Assembly: GCA_028865845.1 (NCBI GenBank)
Contig: JAGWJK010000200.1
Location: forward strand, 1-7,230
Length of the DNA stretch: 7,230 nucleotides
From: Rhizobiaceae bacterium
GTDB taxonomy: Bacteria; Pseudomonadota; Alphaproteobacteria; Rhizobiales; Rhizobiaceae
Direction: 5' to 3'
The position numbers and the translations under genes were made by a program. The first letter of the stretch is position 1; each line of letters opens with the position of its first letter. The notes under the pieces are model-generated. The model had not been told where the DNA came from. It saw only the letters and a program-made list of their open reading frames with translations, and searched no databases. Of this stretch, positions 1 to 5,040 are shown piece by piece.

Positions 1-1320
1 TCGAATATCCGGCAGATGGACAAGGCGCTTGGTTTCCAGACCAGCTCGCTGGTGATCACGCCACTGATCCATGGCGATCAGACGATCGGTATTCTGCAAC
101 TGGTCAATGTTCGCGACAGGACGACCAGCGCAGTCGGCGCGCTTCCCGATTTACTGTTGCGGCCGCTGCAGAGCTTTGCCGCCCACGCCGCAGTCGCGAT
201 CTGGAACACCCGCCTGCTGGAGGAAAACCAGCGGCTGATCCGCCAGCTCGGGCGCCAGAACGAGGAGCTGCTGCAGGAAAATAGCCGCCTGCTCAGCAAG
301 GTCACGCGCAAGGTCGTCAAGCCTAAGGGCCTGATCGGCGACAGCCCGCCGATCGAGCGCGCCTATGGGCTGATCGCGCGTGCCGCGTGCTCGGCGGTGC
401 CGATCCTGCTGCGCGGCGAGACGGGTACCGGCAAGGAGATGATGGCGAATTTCATCCATTCATCGAGCGAACGCAGCGGCAAGCCATTCGTCGCACAGAA
501 TTGTGCCGCATTGCCGGAGAGCCTGCTGGAAAGCGAGCTGTTCGGATATGTCAAAGGCGCCTTCACTGGCGCTGGCGCAAACAAGCCTGGTTTGGCCCAT
601 GAGGCGCATCAGGGGACGCTTTTTCTCGATGAAATCGGCGACATGCCGCTTAGCCTGCAGGCCAAGGTGTTGCGCCTGCTGCAGGAAGGGGAGGTGCGTC
701 GCGTCGGCTCCACGAAGGCGGAATATGTCGATGTCCGCATCGTCGCCGCAACCAACGTCAATCTCGAAGAAAAGATCGAGCGCGGAGAGTTCCGCAAGGA
801 TCTCTATTACCGGCTCAACGTCTTCCCGATCGTCGTCCCGCCGCTGCGCGAACGGCCGTCTGATATTCCGAAACTGGTCAACCATTTTCTGACGATTGCG
901 GCCGGCAATATCGGTCGCCAGGCGCCGCAGCTTTCGGCTGAGGCGCTGGATTCGCTGATGTGCTGGAGCTATCCGGGCAACGTCCGCGAGCTGCGCAATA
1001 TCCTCGAGCGGGCAGTGCTGCTCGTCGACGATGGCCAGCAGATCGGCCGGAGCCATCTACCCTCTGAGCTCACCGGCTTTGCCGAGAAGCCGGCGGCCGA
1101 AATGCCGAGCACGATCCCCGCGGGTGACCTGAAATCGATCGTCGGCCAGTATGAGGCGCTGGTGATCGAAGCGAAACTGCGTGAAGTGAACTGGAACCAG
1201 AGCCGCGCTGCGCGTAACCTCAATGTCAGCCGACGCACGATTGTCGAAAAGCTGCAACGCTACGACATCAGGCGTCCCGGCTCTGCATCGCGTATCGATC
1301 TTGAAAGTGTTGAAAGCTGA
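1..1320 (+). CDS. sigma54-dependent transcriptional activator, GAF-AAA+-Fis HTH (5' truncated)
   Basis: This is a bacterial enhancer-binding protein that would hydrolyse ATP to open RNA polymerase-sigma54 promoters. The frame is open from base 1, so the true start lies upstream; residue numbers here count from the ATG at 16. Residues 1-62 are the C-terminal half of a GAF sensor domain. A charged coiled-coil linker follows at about 66-98. The AAA+ domain has Walker A GETGTGKE (134-141), an intact GAFTGA sigma54-contact loop (181-186), Walker B TLFLDEI with D205/E206, the Arg-finger region around R260-R266, and the sensor II stretch YPGNVRELRN (319-328). A Fis-type helix-turn-helix ends the protein (about 373-417, NWNQSRAARNLNVSRRTI). 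No receiver domain is visible, so control is probably by ligand or redox through GAF (inference). It lies just upstream of the kinase gene and may be co-transcribed with it. The GAF ligand and target promoters cannot be told from the sequence. Confidence 0.95.
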   Translation, partial: SNIRQMDKALGFQTSSLVITPLIHGDQTIGILQLVNVRDRTTSAVGALPDLLLRPLQSFAAHAAVAIWNTRLLEENQRLIRQLGRQNEELLQENSRLLSKVTRKVVKPKGLIGDSPPIERAYGLIARAACSAVPILLRGETGTGKEMMANFIHSSSERSGKPFVAQNCAALPESLLESELFGYVKGAFTGAGANKPGLAHEAHQGTLFLDEIGDMPLSLQAKVLRLLQEGEVRRVGSTKAEYVDVRIVAATNVNLEEKIERGEFRKDLYYRLNVFPIVVPPLRERPSDIPKLVNHFLTIAAGNIGRQAPQLSAEALDSLMCWSYPGNVRELRNILERAVLLVDDGQQIGRSHLPSELTGFAEKPAAEMPSTIPAGDLKSIVGQYEALVIEAKLREVNWNQSRAARNLNVSRRTIVEKLQRYDIRRPGSASRIDLESVES

Positions 1321-1385
1321 AATTCTCGCTGGGCAAAAAAAGTGATCGCAGCGAACCTCCGGCCGACGACGCGGACGGGGCGATC

Positions 1386-1389
1386 GGAG
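1386..1389 (+). promoter_or_regulatory. ribosome binding site for the kinase gene (GGAG)
   Basis: GGAG lies five bases before the GTG at 1395. It is the best Shine-Dalgarno match near the kinase start and is the main argument for choosing that GTG. The spacing is at the short end of the usual range. Confidence 0.45.
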
Positions 1390-1394
1390 CTTTC

Positions 1395-2852
1395 GTGACC
1401 GGCAAACTCACCTATGACGGACTTGTCGGCCGGCTGCGCGATATGGCCGACGGGCCGGGCAGGGCGGCGCGTGTTCGCGACGCCATATCGAACGCGGCAA
1501 CGATCGGCCGGCTTCCTCTCGATATCGCCGATATTCTCCTGAACCTGTTGCCAGCGACGTCGGCCCCGTCGGTAGCCCCCGGTTCCGGCAAGGATGCGGG
1601 CGCCTCGCACGCAACGGACGAAAATCTGTTCGACGAGCCGACCGTACCGCTGCTCCGAAAGACGGGTACACCCGCTGCGCCCGAGGTTAATCCGCCAAAG
1701 CAGCCCCTAGAGAAAATTCCGCCTCTGCCCCCATCCTTCATGAGCCCTGCTTCCGGGGGCGGCCACGGGGCAACGCCGCCGCAATATGGCGATGTGCAGA
1801 GCAAGGTCGATGATGTCGTCCTTTCCGCCCTGGTGAAAGATTATCGCGGTCTGCGGCAGGATAGACAAGCGGCCGATGCCGGCTCGCGGAGCGCCGGTCG
1901 CCCGGACGCGCTGGACGGGTTGCTCGTCAATTACAAAAGCGCGCGGTTCCGCTCCGACGCTCGGCGCGCGGCCAGCGGCAACGCCCGCGGCGGCCTGCGG
2001 CTCGACAAGATGGATGGTTTCGAGGGCAAACGCGCCGGCGTCGGCGCCATCCTGCGTGATCGCTTCATCCTCGACGCGGAAATCGGCCGCGGTGGCATGG
2101 GCATCGTCTATTCGGCCGTCGACCGTCGGCGCCTCGAAGCCGGCGGCGGTGCGCCTTACGTGGCGTTGAAGCTACTCAATGACGACTTCCGCAACAATTC
2201 CGATGCCCTGCGCGTGCTGGAGGCGGAGGCCCGCAAGGCCCAGAGCCTTGCACATCCGAACATCGCGACGGTCTATGATTTCGATCGCGACCGGTCGGAA
2301 ATATTCATCGTAATGGAACTGCTGACCGGCCGGCCGCTTAGTCGAGTTCTGGCCGCCGCCGCAGGGGACCCGATGCCGGGCGGCAAGATCGTTTCGATCC
2401 TCAAGGGCATTTGCGCCGGGCTCATCTACGCGCATCAGAACGGCGTCGTCCATTCTGATCTCAAGCCCGGAAATGTCTTCGTCGGTGACGACAACAGCGT
2501 GAAACTGCTGGATTTCGGCCTGGCAACCGCCGGTCATTCCGGCGGTTTCGATGTCCAGACGCTGAATGCCCTGACGGCATCCTACGCCAGTCCTGAAATG
2601 TTCGACGGTGCTGTGCGCGATCCGCGCGACGATATTTTCGCGCTTGGCTGCATTGCCTACCAGCTGCTGACCGGGCTCCACCCGTTCCTCATGCAGCCTT
2701 CTAATGAGGCGGCAGCACAACAGATGGAACCGGAGCCGATCGCCGATCTCGATCCGGCCGCCTGGGGTGTAATTGCCGGCGCACTCCGCTTCGATAGAGA
2801 CGAGCGCTTGGGGTCCGTGGGCGAGTTCGTTCACGGCCTCTTCGAGACCTAA
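1395..2852 (+). CDS. Hanks-type serine/threonine protein kinase with long N-terminal extension
   Basis: A cytoplasmic protein kinase; no membrane segment or PASTA repeat is seen. From the GTG at 1395, residues 1-55 look helical and are of unknown family. Residues 56-135 are rich in Pro, Gly and Ala and probably disordered. About 135-215 is another uncharacterised segment. The kinase domain covers about 222-484, with glycine loop GRGGMGIVY (231-239), catalytic Lys259 in VALKLL, a likely helix-C Glu278, catalytic loop HSDLKPGN (353-360), DFG (373-375), an APE-equivalent SPE (399-401) and helix-F Asp413. All core catalytic residues are present. The HRD arginine is Ser354, so it is a non-RD kinase. 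The start is uncertain: the frame stays open back to 1314 with coding-like composition, but the only earlier initiator-like codon is a CTG at 1317 that overlaps the upstream stop. A type VI secretion kinase (PpkA/ImpN) was considered, but no secretion genes adjoin. The substrate is unknown; the neighbouring STAS or ParA proteins are candidates by position only. Confidence 0.93.
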   Translation: MTGKLTYDGLVGRLRDMADGPGRAARVRDAISNAATIGRLPLDIADILLNLLPATSAPSVAPGSGKDAGASHATDENLFDEPTVPLLRKTGTPAAPEVNPPKQPLEKIPPLPPSFMSPASGGGHGATPPQYGDVQSKVDDVVLSALVKDYRGLRQDRQAADAGSRSAGRPDALDGLLVNYKSARFRSDARRAASGNARGGLRLDKMDGFEGKRAGVGAILRDRFILDAEIGRGGMGIVYSAVDRRRLEAGGGAPYVALKLLNDDFRNNSDALRVLEAEARKAQSLAHPNIATVYDFDRDRSEIFIVMELLTGRPLSRVLAAAAGDPMPGGKIVSILKGICAGLIYAHQNGVVHSDLKPGNVFVGDDNSVKLLDFGLATAGHSGGFDVQTLNALTASYASPEMFDGAVRDPRDDIFALGCIAYQLLTGLHPFLMQPSNEAAAQQMEPEPIADLDPAAWGVIAGALRFDRDERLGSVGEFVHGLFET

Positions 2853-2857
2853 CCGGA

Positions 2858-3634
2858 TCAGTCCTCGACGAGATCGAGGATCGCTTCCACGCCCTCGGAA
2901 AAAGCGTGGCCGGGGGAGAGCGTTCTAACGAGCCCGGTGCTGCCGATACGGACCAGATCGGTCGACAGCGGCAAAACGGCTGCGACAGGCGTGCGGTAAC
3001 TCGAAAAGATGCGCTGCGAAAGATCCTGAAAATCAAAGCTTTCGAGCGCTTTGTTCACGACCAGCAACAGTTGCGGGACTTCCAGCTTTCGCGCAAGCTC
3101 CAGCGTGACAGCAGTTCCCTGGTAATCCTGAATATCCGGACGAAGCAACAGCATCAGCGTGTCGGAAATCGCGATCGACAGAAGCGTCTCCTCGTTGACG
3201 CCCGGATGGGTATCGATCAGCAAATAGTCGAGGTTCAACTCGGCGCAAAGGTTCTGAAAGCCGCTGTTCAGATCTTCGACATCATATTTTTCCTTGAGGA
3301 TACGTGCGATTTCGCCGGTCTTGATGCTCGACGGCACGAGGAAAACCTTGCCGCCGTCGGGCACTACCACCGTGCCGTTCTCGTCGACGACGCCAGAGGT
3401 CACGTCGAGCGCCGTTTCCGTGACGCCGCAGCGGCCCCAGAGATAGTCATTGAGCGTAAAGCGGAGATTGTGCGGATCGACCTTGAAAAGCGTGTGGATG
3501 CCGGGAGACTGGATATCGGTATCGACGACGCCGACGCGGTGGCCGCGCAGCGCAAGGCCGGCGGCGAGGTTGGCGGTCAGGTTCGATTTGCCGGTACCGC
3601 CACGATAGGAATGGGTCGAGATGATCTTGGTCAC
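2858..3634 (-). CDS. ParA/MinD-family P-loop ATPase
   Basis: 258 residues, a full-length single-domain SIMIBI-class ATPase of the kind that positions plasmids, chemoreceptor arrays or surface machines through ATP-dependent dimerisation. The P-loop lies at residues 10-17 (YRGGTGKS), next to the N-terminus, which supports the GTG start. The A'-type motif is VVDTD (37-40, D38/D40), Walker B is YLLIDTHPG (137-145, D141), and the base-contact motif VVNK is at 192-195. The ParA/MinD signature lysine is replaced by Arg11. I recall ParA-like proteins with an HS-aromatic-RGGTGKSN P-loop from cyanobacteria, so this may be a subfamily trait rather than a defect (unverified). No N-terminal DNA-binding helix-turn-helix and no basic C-terminal membrane-targeting helix are seen, so it is neither a canonical plasmid ParA nor MinD. 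Its GTG overlaps the upstream gene's TGA by four bases (GTGA), indicating translational coupling with the coiled-coil protein. Confidence 0.92.
   Translation of the reverse strand: MTKIISTHSYRGGTGKSNLTANLAAGLALRGHRVGVVDTDIQSPGIHTLFKVDPHNLRFTLNDYLWGRCGVTETALDVTSGVVDENGTVVVPDGGKVFLVPSSIKTGEIARILKEKYDVEDLNSGFQNLCAELNLDYLLIDTHPGVNEETLLSIAISDTLMLLLRPDIQDYQGTAVTLELARKLEVPQLLLVVNKALESFDFQDLSQRIFSSYRTPVAAVLPLSTDLVRIGSTGLVRTLSPGHAFSEGVEAILDLVED
2862..2880. other. small inverted repeat at the convergent gene ends, weak terminator candidate
   Basis: A perfect 7-bp stem (TCCTCGA, 2862-2868; TCGAGGA, 2874-2880) encloses a 5-base loop, ten bases beyond the kinase stop and inside the last codons of the ParA-like gene. 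Only five bases separate the two stop codons, so any terminator must overlap coding sequence. There is no T-run on either side, so intrinsic termination is doubtful. Confidence 0.2.
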
Positions 3635-4071
3635 GGGGAGCCGCCGTCGGCCTGGTGTTTGAATTTCGACCGCAGCGATTTTGCGCGTTGCTGCAGCTCG
3701 CGGAAATATTCGGTCTCGACGATTTCCTTGATTTCGAGATCGGCCTGGGTCTCATCGAAGTGGACGTCGAGCTTTTTCAGGCGTTGCTTGAGATTGGTAT
3801 TTTCCCGCTGCAGCTGCTGCTGTGCGGCTTCGAGCTGGCGCTGCGTTTCCTTGAGATCTGCGATCAACTGGCTGGCATGGAATTCCCGCGCCTCGACCTG
3901 CACCATCATGTTGGCGAAGGTTTCCGCCAGGTTGCGGATATCGACCGCAACCGTCTCGTCGGCAACGATGTTGAAGAGCGGCTCCGCATCGTCAAAATTG
4001 CCGTGCGCCAGAGCCTCGCATGCGATTGCGAGGCTCTCCAAGGCACTCTGTCTTTCAGGCGGCTCCACCAC
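3631..4071 (-). CDS. small soluble coiled-coil protein with HAMP-like N-terminal segment
   Basis: 146 residues, family not recognised. Residues about 10-62 follow a HAMP-like pattern: a first helix ending ALAHGNFDD (20-28), a connector, then DE and NLAETFANMMVQVEARE (47-63), like the second HAMP helix. A long Gln/Glu/Lys-rich coiled coil follows (about 58-137). No membrane segment is present, so any HAMP fold would be cytoplasmic; a TPR-like hairpin is the alternative reading of the N-terminus. The GTG start is backed by a strong purine-rich Shine-Dalgarno sequence; a second GTG follows immediately. The gene overlaps the ParA-like gene by four bases, so the product is a good candidate for that ATPase's partner or cargo adaptor (inference). 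Its 5' part contains a perfect 11-bp inverted repeat at 4010-4037. Confidence 0.82.
   Translation of the reverse strand: MVEPPERQSALESLAIACEALAHGNFDDAEPLFNIVADETVAVDIRNLAETFANMMVQVEAREFHASQLIADLKETQRQLEAAQQQLQRENTNLKQRLKKLDVHFDETQADLEIKEIVETEYFRELQQRAKSLRSKFKHQADGGSP
4010..4037. repeat. perfect 11-bp inverted repeat, 6-base spacer
   Basis: AGAGCCTCGCA at 4010-4020 and its exact reverse complement TGCGAGGCTCT at 4027-4037 are separated by TGCGAT. The repeat lies inside the coiled-coil gene, at about nucleotides 35-62 of the coding sequence (residues 12-21). It could form a stable mRNA hairpin just after the translation start or act as a DNA-binding site. There is no T-run, so it is not an intrinsic terminator. 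Confidence 0.7.
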
Positions 4072-4072
4072 G

Positions 4073-4082
4073 TCCTTCTCCC
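4073..4082 (-). promoter_or_regulatory. ribosome binding site for the coiled-coil gene (GGGAGAAGGA)
   Basis: On the minus strand GGGAG lies six bases before the GTG at 4071, with a second AAGGA element almost touching it. It fixes the start of this GTG-initiated gene. A downstream in-frame GTG at 4068 would also be served. Confidence 0.6.
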
Positions 4083-4093
4083 AGCAATTGCTG
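4082..4093. repeat. 12-bp palindrome CAGCAATTGCTG in the intergenic gap
   Basis: A perfect 12-bp palindrome lies in the 48-bp gap between the STAS gene and the coiled-coil gene and abuts the Shine-Dalgarno sequence. It could be an operator-like site or occur by chance. No promoter elements were recognised beside it. Confidence 0.35.
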
Positions 4094-4119
4094 CCTCAGT
4101 CCCAGCGAAGCCAAGTTGC

Positions 4120-4458
4120 TTAGTTGATCGTCAATTCGACGGCAGGATAGAGCTTCTTCAGGTTCGGCAGGGACTTCGACTGCCACGGAATCCGGGTCGA
4201 TCCCTTCACTGCCATGCCGACATCGGGCTGCTTTCGCACCTCGATGGTGAATTTTGCGAGGAGATTGATGCCGGAACTATTCAAGAATTCGAGCTCGGTC
4301 ACGTCGAGTACGATCGTTTCCGGTTTCGATTTCAACACGTCGTCCATCAGCTCGAGAATGGGCGCATAGGCCTCCGTCCCGGAAAGGCGCATCGTTCCCT
4401 CATAGTGGATCGTCGCTTCTTCCCGCCAAACGCGATATTCTTTGGTTTTGATTTCCAT
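4120..4458 (-). CDS. STAS-domain anti-sigma-antagonist-like switch protein (SpoIIAA/RsbV/SiaC-like role)
   Basis: 112 residues, about the length of single-domain STAS antagonists. The strand ETIVLDVTELEFLNSSGINLL (47-67) carries the hallmark switch loop: the Ser-Ser-Gly at S61-S62-G63 corresponds to the phosphorylated Ser of SpoIIAA/RsbV. In this family the unphosphorylated form binds a partner, and the neighbouring GHKL kinase and PP2C phosphatase set the state. The N-terminal strands (KTKEYRVWREEATIHYEG) and the ending after LKKLYPAVEL resemble what I recall of the 'slr1659 superfamily regulator' group named from Synechocystis; that label is from memory and unchecked. The gene lies 32 bp after the ATPase gene and is presumably co-transcribed with it. 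The ATG start is preceded by only a weak Shine-Dalgarno sequence (GAGAAACGG, distant). Confidence 0.85.
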   Translation of the reverse strand: MEIKTKEYRVWREEATIHYEGTMRLSGTEAYAPILELMDDVLKSKPETIVLDVTELEFLNSSGINLLAKFTIEVRKQPDVGMAVKGSTRIPWQSKSLPNLKKLYPAVELTIN

Positions 4459-4490
4459 TTTCGATAACCGTTTCTCAGTTCATCAGCATC

Positions 4491-5039
4491 TTAAGAAAGC
4501 GAAAGCGCAGCGTAGGTATGAAGCTCGACCGGCCCCGCCGCGTCTTGATGTATAAACTTCCAGCCAAGGCGCGCGCCGTAGTCGTTCATCAATGTCAGCA
4601 GGCCAAGACCGGAGCCACTCGATGACGGATCGGCCGCATTCTGCTCGATCCGCTCGATCAGGAGTTCCCCCGCATCGCGGGTGGTGATCTCCGATAGCAG
4701 CACCTGAAAACGCCGGGCAGTTTCCTCGGCAATGAAATTGAAGAGGCGCATTTCGAAATTGCCCCTGTCCAGCGAGGCTTCGATCTGGATGTCGCCGGGC
4801 GCGCGAAACTTGATCGCGTTCTCCAGAAGCTCGTTGACCAGATAACCGATGGCGTGACGGATCTCGTTGAGTTCTGCATCGCTTGCCTTCGTCTGGGCGG
4901 CGAAGAAATCACCGAGGAAATCCGCCGTCGTGCTGCAATGATGCCAGCTGATGTCGAGAGAGCCGTCGGCCAGGCGAAGCCGGCTAAGATCGACGGTCGG
5001 GCCGTTCGAGGGCTCGGTGTATCCGAATTGCTGGCTCAT
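4491..5039 (-). CDS. GHKL-fold ATPase, anti-sigma/switch-kinase type (SiaB/RsbW-like role)
   Basis: 182 residues. The N-box of a Bergerat-fold ATPase is clear in YLVNELLENAIKF (66-78, E70 and N74), and a glycine-rich ATP-lid motif SGSGLGLLTLMNDYG lies at 141-155. The usual G1 box DxGxG is not recognisable; the matching strand reads MRLFNFIAEE (97-106), with Asn101 near the place of the Asp. There is no histidine-kinase phospho-acceptor helix, so this is a switch kinase or anti-sigma-like protein rather than a sensor kinase. It would bind or phosphorylate the STAS protein encoded next to it (inference from RsbW/SpoIIAB and SiaB). Its ATG follows the phosphatase stop codon by one base, which implies coupled translation. 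I recall a 'slr1658 superfamily regulator' family that may fit; this is unverified. Confidence 0.82.
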   Translation of the reverse strand: MSQQFGYTEPSNGPTVDLSRLRLADGSLDISWHHCSTTADFLGDFFAAQTKASDAELNEIRHAIGYLVNELLENAIKFRAPGDIQIEASLDRGNFEMRLFNFIAEETARRFQVLLSEITTRDAGELLIERIEQNAADPSSSGSGLGLLTLMNDYGARLGWKFIHQDAAGPVELHTYAALSLS

Positions 5040-5040
5040 G

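Noticed and set aside
2525..2547. Perfect 9-bp inverted repeat (AACCGCCGG / CCGGCGGTT) with a 5-base loop inside the kinase gene
   Set aside because: Such a GC-rich repeat is not very unlikely by chance in this window. It lies mid-gene with no T-run and no regulatory context.
2172..2834. Minus-strand open frame (220 codons) opposite the kinase domain
   Set aside because: The opposite strand encodes a kinase with all catalytic motifs in order. This frame has no domain and no supporting ribosome binding site.
1395..2852. Assignment of the kinase to type VI secretion (PpkA/ImpN)
   Set aside because: The kinase domain alone is not diagnostic, and no type VI structural or accessory genes are visible in the window.
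2858..3634. Assignment as plasmid partition ParA or cell-division MinD
   Set aside because: There is no ParB, parS-like repeats, MinC/MinE neighbour, N-terminal DNA-binding domain or basic C-terminal membrane helix.
2906..4123. Long plus-strand open frame (405 codons) opposite the ParA-like and coiled-coil genes
   Set aside because: It lies antisense to two genes with clear motifs and overlapping starts. Its translation shows no domain and is typical of a GC-rich shadow frame.
4491..5039. Interpretation of the GHKL protein as a two-component histidine kinase
   Set aside because: It has no dimerisation/phospho-acceptor histidine helix and no receiver partner. Its size and its PP2C and STAS neighbours fit a switch kinase instead.
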